NCBI GenBank assembly: GCA_946479055.1
Contig: CAMLEX010000330.1
Location: 1-6,014 of the forward strand
Direction: 5' to 3'
DNA from: an uncultured Bacteroidota bacterium
Lineage (GTDB): Bacteria > Bacteroidota > Bacteroidia > Chitinophagales > Chitinophagaceae
Length of the DNA: 6,014 nt
Of the stretch, positions 1 to 5,740 are shown one piece after another. Each line of letters begins with the position of its first letter. The first letter of the stretch is position 1. The translations under genes and the position numbers were made by a program. The notes under the pieces are model-generated. The model had not been told where the DNA came from and did not search any database. It worked only from the letters and a program-made list of their open reading frames with translations.

Positions 1-527
1 ATACCGGCAGGACCTTTAGGATCTTTCGACTTTAATAAGGTTGCTGAAGTAAATTTTTTGGAAAATGTGTCCACACCCTGAGCCAGTTTAAAAGGTCCAT
101 CAGGCGAATCTGCAACAGCAGGATACATAAAACCATTGACTGTTGGATAAATATAATATTTGCCATTCGCTGCAACAGCCTTGCTGGGCGCCCAGTATTT
201 AGTTCCAACTGCAGAAGGGAAATAAAATCCGGAAAAACTCCAGTGAACAAAGTCTTTTGACTTCCATACTACAGGCGGACCAGATGTTTCCAGCGCTCTA
301 TCGTAGCCATCTGTTGTTGCATAACAATAGAAGGTCCCGTTAATTTCCTGGATGCTGGCATCTGCAATCATATCAGGGATCAGCGAATTACCGAACGGAT
401 TTTCCTTCTGAGCTTTTACTGAAAGAACAAAAAGTAATAAAAAGCAGTTCAATAATGCTTTTATCATAACAGGAGAAAACTTGGTTCTTTTTTCCGAAAG
501 AGGCAATGCATTGATAATGGCTTTCAT
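1..527 (-). CDS. GH43-family glycoside hydrolase, N-terminal part (cut by the left edge)
   Basis: This is the N-terminal 175 codons of a secreted five-bladed beta-propeller glycosidase; the rest lies beyond the left edge. After a signal peptide ending near VLSVKAQ (residues 34-40) comes the GH43 start: IPDMIADAS (50-58), whose Asp56 is the likely catalytic base, then NGTFYCYATTDG (63-74), VVWKSKDFVHW (86-96) and KYWAPSKAV (110-118). The last is the usual W-A-P blade motif. The family mostly cleaves alpha-L-arabinofuranosides, beta-xylosides or galactosides; which one cannot be read from this part. Two starts are possible. ATG at 527 has AGGAAA just upstream but gives a 20-residue hydrophilic lead before the signal peptide. 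ATG at 467 gives a textbook signal peptide, MIKALLNCFLLLFVLSVKAQ, but has no ribosome binding site. The SusD remnant upstream is separated from it by a strong terminator, so this gene probably has its own transcript. GH43 membership is fairly sure; substrate is unknown. Confidence 0.85.
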   Translation of the reverse strand, partial: MKAIINALPLSEKRTKFSPVMIKALLNCFLLLFVLSVKAQKENPFGNSLIPDMIADASIQEINGTFYCYATTDGYDRALETSGPPVVWKSKDFVHWSFSGFYFPSAVGTKYWAPSKAVAANGKYYIYPTVNGFMYPAVADSPDGPFKLAQGVDTFSKKFTSATLLKSKDPKGPAG

Positions 528-619
528 CTTTCCTAATTCAATTAGTTTACAATTAACGTACAGAATTGATCATTGGCTGCGCTAAAGAGGCAAATAGCCC
601 AAAGCTCGTAACAAGTTTC

Positions 620-657
620 AAAAATCATCCGCTCTTTCAACAGCGGATGATTTTTTT
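620..657. terminator. Bidirectional intrinsic terminator
   Basis: A perfect 14-bp inverted repeat has arms AAAAATCATCCGCT (620-633) and AGCGGATGATTTTT (642-655), with the 8-base loop CTTTCAAC. The plus strand continues to a run of seven T (651-657), and the minus strand also ends in five T, so it can work in both directions. It lies about 45 bases downstream of the SusD-like stop at 702 and about 90 bases upstream of the GH43 start. It should end the SusD transcript and insulate the GH43 gene. Confidence 0.85.
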
Positions 658-701
658 GCGAAATTACTATATGAGAAAACTCTGCGATAAGTTTTTATTC
701 A

Positions 702-1019
702 TTACCATCCTGTTATTTGCTTCAATGCGGGATTTTTATCTATTTCCGATTGCGGAATAGGAAACACATACATTTTGAATGGAAAACTCCGGTTTTCAAA
801 AGCGTATCTTGTGTAAGTGATAGCGTTGCCCGTCTTTGCATACTTCGTACCATATAATGGTCCGTTCAATACTGTTTCCGCAATACGCCATCTTCTGATA
901 TCAAAGAAGCGGTGCTCGTCAAATGCCAATTCTATGCGCCGTTCATTGCGTATGCGCAAGAAATCGAACAGAACATCAAAGTACATATAGTTGTACTGGG
1001 ATTTCCTTTGTTGTTTTCT
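702..1019 (-). pseudogene. SusD/RagB-like outer-membrane glycan-binding protein, C-terminal remnant
   Basis: Only about the last 95 to 105 residues of a protein that is normally near 500-600 residues remain. Counting from the ATG at 986, the family signature is clear: RNERRIELAFDEHRFFDIRRW (13-33, usually RNERRIELAFEGHRFFDLRRW), then NGPLYG (41-46), FENRSFPFKMYVFPIPQSEI (63-82) and a final GW (usually NPGW). Full-length SusD lipoproteins sit on the cell surface, cap a SusC TonB-dependent transporter and bind the glycan. This piece lacks the lipoprotein signal and the TPR-like binding domain, so it cannot do that job. The frame is closed by a TAA at 1020-1022 a few codons above the recognisable homology, and no SusC gene is visible. 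The conserved RNERR block starts abruptly downstream of a possible insertion-sequence tip. Identity of the fragment is sure; calling it dead is an inference from its length. Confidence 0.88.
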
Positions 1020-1032
1020 TTAATAGGCAAGT

Positions 1033-1094
1033 TGTGGCGGCCAGTCGAGTGTCACTTCTTAGTTTCTTTGCGGCCGGTATTTTATGGTATTGCT
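1033..1094. mobile_element. Possible insertion-sequence end (IS21-like tip), tentative
   Basis: Just beyond the truncated SusD sequence, the plus strand reads TGTGGCGGCCAGTCGAGTG and, 33 bases later, TTTGCGGCCGGTAT. The pair shares GCGGCC(A/G)GT (1037-1045 and 1070-1078). A TG-initiated end followed by spaced imperfect direct repeats resembles the multiple terminal repeats of IS21-family elements. No transposase gene, no opposite end and no target duplication is visible, so at best this is a leftover tip. The family assignment is from memory of the general end structure and is not proven. Confidence 0.3.
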
Positions 1095-1297
1095 TTATAA
1101 CGAAAATTTTTAAACCTCACTTTACCCTCTCCAATCGAACAAAGTCCTATCCGTAGAGAGACCCTGCTGAAACGAAAATATAATTTCACCGTGTTTTTTT
1201 TATTTTTTTACAAACCCTTATTTTAAAGAGATTTGAACTCACTTTTTATTGCTATAAATTTGCCCGCTCCAATAATTAACTATTCACAGATGCAATT
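1095..1297. other. Gene-free AT-rich stretch downstream of the GH127-type gene
   Basis: No convincing coding frame, RNA gene or classical terminator is seen here. It contains two T runs on the plus strand (about 1192-1210), which are A runs on the minus strand, so they do not form a terminator for the minus-strand gene upstream. It lies between the GH127-type stop codon and the SusD remnant. Confidence 0.6.
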
Positions 1298-3157
1298 TTA
1301 ATACTCATTTCGGATAGTCGCATACACTCCATACGACTCATTAGTTACTTTATAAAATGGCACAAGCGTATATTCTTTTCCGTTATTTTTTAAAGTAAAT
1401 GACATGGAATTCCCCTGTTTGGAGATATTTTTCAGAATATTCGCAGCATTGCCTTTCAGGATCGCTTCTTCATGAACCTGAAAGGCCAATAAAACCGGAC
1501 CATAAAACAGTGCAATAAGATTCGGATTGTCTGCCATGGGTTTTACCTGAAAATGATAATTAAAACGTATTTCTATCTTATCTCCACTTTTCCATTTTCT
1601 ATCAATAGTAACATACGACCTTGGACTTATGCCCCCTTTTATGGGTTCACCGTTTACCAAAACCTGGGTTTGTGTACCAGCCCATGATGGGATAAACAAT
1701 TTCAGTGCAAATGGCGTACTTTTTTTGGCGGTTATGTTGAATTTCACAACGGAACTATCCGGAAAATCTGATGACTGCGACAAAGTAATTCCCTTCGATT
1801 TCCAATTCACCGAGGAAGGAATGTACAGATTCACCCAGAGATTATCGTTGTTGTAAAAATAGATATTGGCATTCAAGCTGGTAAATGCTTCGATAGTTGT
1901 TCCGTTACAACAAAAAAACTCACTTGGTTTTGCAAAGCTCTTCTTATTCGGAGAGCCCAAGGGTAAAGAATAAACATTACATCCGGTTTCGGCATTTTGT
2001 AATGCAAAAACGGAATTATAAAGCGTATTCATATACACATCAGTATATTCGGGTTGGGCAGTCCAACGAAACAAAGTACTTGTAATTTTTTGCGTGTTAT
2101 GTGAAACGCATGATTCAGAAGTTTTGTCTGTAAGCGTAGCGCTTAAGCGATCAGCGTCCCCCCAGTGTTCCGAAGTTTGAGCAGTTTGCGTTGTGGCGAC
2201 AGGTCGCGGCCCACTGCTCGAACCATTCACATAGCAATGATGATGTACAAGCATATCCCAGAAATGAGAAACAACATCCCGATAATAACTGTCTCCTGTA
2301 TTTTCATACCGTTTTGCAAACCCAATTACCAAAGGCAGATGGGTATTGGAATGCAAACCTGACAAAATATCTTTACCCTCGTACAATGGTTGGCTGAACC
2401 ATTTACGGTCAAAAAGACAAGCCAACCGGTAATGAGTCGAATCTTTGGATATTTCAAATAAACCGTGCAGTACATCGTTCATTCCACCCGCTTCGTTTCC
2501 GGGATTAGCCTGAGGTGAATACAGCATTTTCTCTATCGATTCAGGCGAAAGTTTATCCATGCGCCCTTTTACATAAGCAGCCATATTTACGACTATTGCA
2601 TACGCTTTTTTATTTCCGGTAGCCTTATAAACATCAAGCATTCCCTGCATGATTTTATGATAGGTATAGTACGGAGCCCAAACGCCACCAAATTGGGTTT
2701 CCAGTATGGTAAAATCATTTTCGGGGAATGCGCTCAGGTATTTGCCGCCAAGTTTTTGCTGACAAACACCAAGCACGTCAACCATGTACTGTACACGTTT
2801 TTGCGGCAAAGTATCGCCTGTTTTTTCAATCACCAAAGCACAAGCCGACAAATAATGACCAACAAAATGCCCACGTAAACCCACATTAGGCGACTCCCAA
2901 CCTTCCAACGGTTGCGCTTTCGATTCAATTCCGGAATTTATCCTGAAATTGTGAAGCAGCCTATCAGGGTCAAACTGATAAATATACCGAGTGTTGGTAA
3001 CCTCCCGCTGCTTTATCCACGACTCAGATAATACAACATCTTTATTTGAAAATGCTATCGGTCGCAAATCTTTGTCTAGAAACGATTGACCAAAAGCAGT
3101 CTGACAACCAAACAAAATCAGCACCACCCATTTTATATTATTTTTCATACTGAACAT
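1298..3157 (-). CDS. Secreted DUF1680 glycoside hydrolase, GH127/GH146 type (probable beta-L-arabinofuranosidase)
   Basis: A complete 619-residue exported enzyme, a normal length for the family, which has an (alpha/alpha)6 barrel followed by beta-sandwich domains. GH127 and GH146 enzymes release beta-L-arabinofuranose using a zinc-bound cysteine nucleophile. The needed residues are present: SEHWGD (329-334), with Glu330 as candidate acid/base; ESC (348-350), giving Glu348 and Cys350 as zinc ligands; and EFFCCNGTTIE (413-423), with Cys416 the likely nucleophile and Cys417 a zinc ligand. Other family blocks are GLRGHFVGHYLSA (93-105) and NEAGGMNDVL (221-230). The C-terminal part carries LKLFIPSWA (485-493) and ALFYGPVLLA (549-558). 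The CC-x-GT form is closer to GH146 than to GH127, from memory. The signal peptide ends near TAFGQ (20-24). ATG at 3148 (fourth residue) gives a tidier signal peptide and is an equally good start. It has no intact operon partner within about 1 kb on either side. It appears functional. Confidence 0.88.
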   Translation of the reverse strand: MFSMKNNIKWVVLILFGCQTAFGQSFLDKDLRPIAFSNKDVVLSESWIKQREVTNTRYIYQFDPDRLLHNFRINSGIESKAQPLEGWESPNVGLRGHFVGHYLSACALVIEKTGDTLPQKRVQYMVDVLGVCQQKLGGKYLSAFPENDFTILETQFGGVWAPYYTYHKIMQGMLDVYKATGNKKAYAIVVNMAAYVKGRMDKLSPESIEKMLYSPQANPGNEAGGMNDVLHGLFEISKDSTHYRLACLFDRKWFSQPLYEGKDILSGLHSNTHLPLVIGFAKRYENTGDSYYRDVVSHFWDMLVHHHCYVNGSSSGPRPVATTQTAQTSEHWGDADRLSATLTDKTSESCVSHNTQKITSTLFRWTAQPEYTDVYMNTLYNSVFALQNAETGCNVYSLPLGSPNKKSFAKPSEFFCCNGTTIEAFTSLNANIYFYNNDNLWVNLYIPSSVNWKSKGITLSQSSDFPDSSVVKFNITAKKSTPFALKLFIPSWAGTQTQVLVNGEPIKGGISPRSYVTIDRKWKSGDKIEIRFNYHFQVKPMADNPNLIALFYGPVLLAFQVHEEAILKGNAANILKNISKQGNSMSFTLKNNGKEYTLVPFYKVTNESYGVYATIRNEY

Positions 3158-3258
3158 CGAATATTGGTAAAAAACTGTACCCCATCATTGAAACAAAAGA
3201 TATACGCTACAATCGGAAAGGAAATATACTATATGCTACGATAAACCAGCAACCGGAA

Positions 3259-3554
3259 TCAATAAATGAATTTCCATTTATCAAACAAAAAATCGGCTCC
3301 GTTAAATACCAAATAGATGTTCCCTACTCCCTTATTTATTTTCCGTTCTATTTTCTTTGAGAGCGTAGTCCATTCGTTCCCATCACATGTAAGGGAAACC
3401 AGCGCCGGGCCTTTAAGGCTATTTACATAAACATCAATTCTACCTTTTCCTTTCACCCGGGCTTCGAATTTGGCAGAAATCTTTTGCTCAAATCGACTCC
3501 CCGGACCATGAGACATTGTTTATCTGCTTTTCCTTTGACAACCATATTGTTGAA
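3259..3554 (-). pseudogene. CBM6-like carbohydrate-binding module, frameshifted C-terminal remnant
   Basis: The last part of a beta-sandwich module of the kind attached to the C-terminus of secreted glycosidases. Counting from the ATG at 3516, the readable part has KFEARVKGKGRIDVYVNSLK (16-35), GNEWTTLSKKI (46-56) and GNIYLVFNGADFLFDKWKF (65-83). These match the usual order: an 'I-E-V-R-L-D-S-x-x-G-P' strand, 'W-x-T-x', and 'h-x-L-Y-L-V-F-x-G ... W-x-F'. The preceding CBM6-like strand, CLMVRGVDLSKRF, is found in another frame, from about 3554 to 3481, so the module crosses a frameshift near 3471-3490 (one base lost, or two gained). A TGA at 3555-3557 closes that upstream frame. The ATG at 3516 is therefore not a true start. 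The parent enzyme's catalytic domain is absent. It lies 101 bases upstream of the GH127-type gene. The fold call is good; the CBM family number is less sure. Confidence 0.75.
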
Positions 3555-3825
3555 TCATTGCAATCGGAAATAGAAAAACACCTAACAATACAAATGAAAA
3601 TTGCCGGCTGAATAATTTCCGTTTCATTATGGCAATCCTGCCCTTAACCTTTACTATACTTTCTTTTAATAACTGGCTGCTCATTTTATTTTTGTTATTA
3701 ATTAATCCTTGATATTTCTTTGTTTCAACCAAAACATAGGATTCAGCATATCGCCATTCGCCGGAAGGTCAACATAAATTGCATTTTACTATAATTATTA
3801 CTCGTCATCACCGGTAATCTATTTT
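3555..3825 (-). other. Scrambled stretch with short coding-like pieces between the CBM6 and FtsX remnants
   Basis: No intact gene is supported. The minus strand shows protein-like pieces in different frames. One is an open run of about 27 codons (about 3782-3705) containing NAIYVDLPANGDMLN, ending in TAA at 3702-3704. Another, in a second frame at about 3685-3600, contains EQPVIKRKYSKG, a stop, then GQDCHNETEIIQPAI. A third frame from ATG 3684 stays open for 54 codons to a stop at 3520 and includes a hydrophobic run, FVLLGVFLFPIAMI, that looks like a signal or membrane segment. Its last codons run through the CBM6 sequence in the wrong frame, which argues against it being a real gene. The likeliest reading is more decayed sequence of the lost enzyme that carried the CBM6 tail, but I recognise no family in these pieces. 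Confidence 0.4.
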
Positions 3826-4239
3826 TTATTCCTGCCTGATCTTTTGTAATGCAGCTTTATAACTCTGCCAACTAACAGTTAACAATGTAATGATAAATGT
3901 TGCTGCACCTGCAACAATGACCCCCCAGCTTATGTCTGTTTGATAAACAAAATTTTGCAGCCAGTTGTGCATGATCATATACACAAGCGGGCATGCAATT
4001 AAAAACGCAACAAGGTTCCACCTGATAAAACTTTTGTTTATAAACAAGACCAGTTGCAAAATATAAGCACCACTGATCTTTCTTATAGCAATCTCTTTTC
4101 TTTTCTGAAACCAAACTTTTGCTATCAGTTCATTGATAATTATCTTGTCTTTATTCTGATCCGGTATGGAATAAAAATTTCTGCCCGCCAACAATAATGA
4201 TGTAAGGAAGTAAGTACGCAAAATTCCGCCCTTGGAAAA
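3826..4239 (-). pseudogene. FtsX/MacB-type ABC transporter permease, internally deleted C-terminal remnant
   Basis: Bacteroidota permeases of this type are near 780-800 residues and have two periplasmic domains; here about 137 codons remain. Counting from the TTG at 4221, residues 3-36 (TYFLTSLLLAGRNF, then KDKIIINELIAK) match the periplasmic 'Y-F-x-T-x-x-x-x-L-A-G-R-N-F ... I-I-I-N-E' motif. Residue 38 onward (QKRKEIAIRKISGA) is the cytoplasmic loop before the last two membrane helices, which follow at about 69-84 and 99-116 with WLQNFVYQTDISW (87-99) between them. In an intact permease these two blocks are separated by well over 100 residues, so an in-frame internal deletion sits near 4107-4116. 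The C-terminus, KAALQKIRQE, is also a little shorter than the usual 'A-A-x-x-N-P-V-x-x-L-R-x-E'. The reading frame begins at the base after the TAA of the TIM-barrel gene and is in frame with it, with no start signal of its own. It cannot be a working permease. Confidence 0.82.
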
Positions 4240-5148
4240 TTAAACGTCACAGATCTGAACGCTTTTTCTCAGGGAAACCAATGGTTCTTTATGTTTCGGT
4301 ATAAATTCCTGCCCTGCAAATCCTTTATATCCTGTCTCTACAATAGCTTTCATGATGGCGGGATAGTTCAATTCCTGCGTTTCATCAATCTCGTTGCGAC
4401 CAGGGACTCCACCTGTATGATAGTGTGAAATGTAAGGATGGTATTCCTTGATGGTAGCAATCACATCGCCTTCCATGATCTGCATGTGATAAATATCGTA
4501 GAGCAATTTAAACTGTTCGGAGCCGATCCGTTTTGCCAGTTCAACGCCCCACTTCGTGTGGTCGCACTGATAGTCTTTGTGATTGACCTTGCTGTTCAGC
4601 AATTCCATTGTAACTGTGACCTTGTACTTCTCTGCTGTTTTCATCAAGCGCTTCAAACCCATAGCGCAGTTTTCTAAACCCTGTTCATCGCTCAGGCCTT
4701 TGCGGTTGCCAGAGAATGTGATGATCTTGTCCAGCCCTGCATTGGCCGCCTTTGGAATGATATCTTCAAAAGAAGCCAAAAGTTCATTGTGCAAAGCCGG
4801 GTTGTTCCAGCCATTCTCAATTCCCTTTCCAGCACCCCAGGGCATGGCACAAGTTAGTCCGTACTTTTTAATAGTTGGCCATTCTTCCGGTCCCTGAAGC
4901 TCGATGGACGACAACCCAATGTCTTTTGCCGCCTTGCACAAGTCATCCAGCGAAATGTTGGGATAGCACCATTTGCACACCGAGTGGTTGACATGTCCCT
5001 TCAGCTTCAGCGACATTAATTCTTCCTTAAATTGTTCCTTTTCCAGTTCGGCGCTGGCTACTCCAGGCAGTAGCACACCTGTGGAAAGCAGTGCCGCACT
5101 ACCTGCCAGGTTTTTCAAAACGTTGCGACGTGAGTAAGTCTTGCTCAT
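4240..5148 (-). CDS. Tat-exported TIM-barrel protein, sugar phosphate isomerase/epimerase (hydroxypyruvate isomerase-like)
   Basis: A complete 302-residue protein with a twin-arginine signal, SRRNVLK (6-12), a hydrophobic stretch (14-30) and an A-x-A cleavage site at VASA|E (30-34). It therefore probably folds with its metal in the cytoplasm and acts in the periplasm. The rest is the xylose isomerase-like / AP endonuclease 2 barrel seen in hydroxypyruvate isomerase-like proteins. Candidate divalent metal ligands are Glu182 (TMELLNSKVN), Asp218 and His221 (LLYDIYHMQ), His244 (SHYHTGGVPGRNEID) and Glu281 (GFAGQEFIP). The end, LVSLRKSVQICDV, is the normal terminus for the family, so the gene is full length. 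The start at 5148 is fixed by the Tat motif; no clear Shine-Dalgarno is seen, as usual in this phylum. Such proteins accompany glycan utilization loci, where they may isomerise or epimerise released or oxidised sugars; the actual substrate is unknown. The stop is followed at once by the FtsX remnant. Confidence 0.88.
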   Translation of the reverse strand: MSKTYSRRNVLKNLAGSAALLSTGVLLPGVASAELEKEQFKEELMSLKLKGHVNHSVCKWCYPNISLDDLCKAAKDIGLSSIELQGPEEWPTIKKYGLTCAMPWGAGKGIENGWNNPALHNELLASFEDIIPKAANAGLDKIITFSGNRKGLSDEQGLENCAMGLKRLMKTAEKYKVTVTMELLNSKVNHKDYQCDHTKWGVELAKRIGSEQFKLLYDIYHMQIMEGDVIATIKEYHPYISHYHTGGVPGRNEIDETQELNYPAIMKAIVETGYKGFAGQEFIPKHKEPLVSLRKSVQICDV

Positions 5149-5231
5149 GATTAAGAAATTTGATTTATGTATAGAAAATTATTATTTGAAGTATAATTGA
5201 TCATAGATGAAGCTCTTCGTTCTATTGTTAG

Positions 5232-5246
5232 ATCGGCTAAACCGAT
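5232..5246. repeat. Short inverted repeat upstream of the TIM-barrel gene
   Basis: ATCGG and CCGAT (5232-5236 and 5242-5246) flank the 5-base spacer CTAAA, about 85 bases upstream of the TIM-barrel start. It could be a regulator binding site in the promoter region, but the arms are short and chance is not excluded. No convincing TAnnTTTG promoter element was found beside it. Confidence 0.2.
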
Positions 5247-5284
5247 TCACGCTATATTCTGTTTAAATAATATTTCTCGTCTTA

Positions 5285-5311
5285 GTGACTACACCTTCAT
5301 GATGTAGCCAC
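5285..5311. terminator. Hairpin downstream of the orphan sorting domain, terminator-like but without a T run
   Basis: Arms GTGACTACA (5285-5293) and TGTAGCCAC (5303-5311) pair at eight of nine positions around the 9-base loop CCTTCATGA. It starts 38 bases past the stop codon of the sorting-domain fragment, where a terminator of the lost parent gene would be expected. There is no U tract on the minus-strand transcript, so it is not a classical intrinsic terminator; it may be an RNA-stabilising hairpin. Confidence 0.3.
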
Positions 5312-5348
5312 ATCGCTTAGTATATCCAATAATAAACCATGACAGCTT

Positions 5349-5624
5349 CTAATTAAGTTTCACAACCTTAAAGGATTTTGATGAGTTTAGGCCATCTACC
5401 TGAACTATATAACTGCCCGGTTTCAGAGAAGCCCCAATTGACACCTCGTTTAAATTTGATAAACCCTGGATAGTTTCAACCTGTTTGCCCACAATATCAA
5501 AAATTCTGATGCGCAATATTTCACCGGGTTTAAAACCTTTAAGATTAAAATTTGTAGTGAAAGGGTTTGGATATAATTCTAATGTGCTTTCGTTTGTAGT
5601 GTCCACTGCATGTGTGTGTAAGTC
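5349..5624 (-). pseudogene. Orphan type IX secretion C-terminal sorting domain (type A)
   Basis: This is the roughly 80-residue tail that directs secreted proteins through the T9SS to the cell surface or medium, cut off from any passenger. Counting from the GTG at 5606: LELYPNPFTTNFNL (9-22, the L-Y-P-N-P start motif), IRIFDIVGKQV (33-43, 'i-x-D-x-x-G-K-x-V'), LKPGSYIVQV (61-70, 'L-x-x-G-x-Y-x-V-x-v') and a basic end, SFKVVKLN. This order matches the Por secretion sorting domain well. The frame is closed by TGA at 5625-5627, only a few codons above the domain, and there is no signal peptide, ATG or ribosome binding site. It must be the 3' remnant of a larger secreted protein, perhaps an enzyme. 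A short TG repeat (about 5610-5618) lies at its upstream edge. It also shows that the organism, or its ancestor, has a T9SS. Confidence 0.85.
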
Positions 5625-5627
5625 TCA

Positions 5628-5740
5628 TTTTTTGTTTTTTTAGAATTATTTATTGCAATTAATTTTAAGTTTATCCCAAATGATTACCAAGTAAGCTTCT
5701 TTGCTTATAAATCGGGCTCAGGTTAAGAGATCTTATCTTG
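5628..5740. other. AT-rich spacer between the GH27 end and the sorting-domain remnant
   Basis: About 110 bases with no coding frame that I recognise and no clear intrinsic terminator for the GH27 gene. It holds T runs on the plus strand at about 5627-5641, read as A runs by minus-strand transcripts. The missing body of the sorting-domain protein would have occupied this position. Confidence 0.5.

Noticed and set aside
32..250. 72-codon minus-strand frame inside the GH43 region
   Set aside because: It overlaps the GH43 coding frame, which carries the signal peptide and the family motifs; the alternative frame has no recognisable features.
566..1156. Plus-strand frames at 566-760, 912-1100 and 923-1156
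   Set aside because: They run through the terminator hairpin or antisense to the SusD fragment and the possible IS tip; their protein sequences resemble no family and have no ribosome binding site that I can see.
1629..2878. Several plus-strand frames of 62-75 codons within the GH127-type gene
   Set aside because: They are antisense to a gene with a full set of conserved residues, so they are shadows.
3194..3202. Possible promoter element upstream of the GH127-type gene (minus strand TATCTTTTG)
   Set aside because: The Bacteroidota -7 element is TAnnTTTG; this has three bases instead of two between TA and TTTG and no clear -33 partner, so it is not supported.
3520..3732. 70-codon minus-strand frame with a hydrophobic segment as a true small gene
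   Set aside because: Its last codons traverse the CBM6-like module in a wrong frame and it has no recognised homology; it is kept only as part of the scrambled stretch.
3872..4114. 80-codon minus-strand frame overlapping the permease remnant
   Set aside because: The other frame over the same bases gives the clear FtsX motifs and membrane helices; this one is Cys/His-rich by chance from the frame shift.
4438..4897. Plus-strand frames of 79 and 104 codons antisense to the TIM-barrel gene
   Set aside because: They are fully covered by a well-supported gene on the other strand, with no family features of their own.
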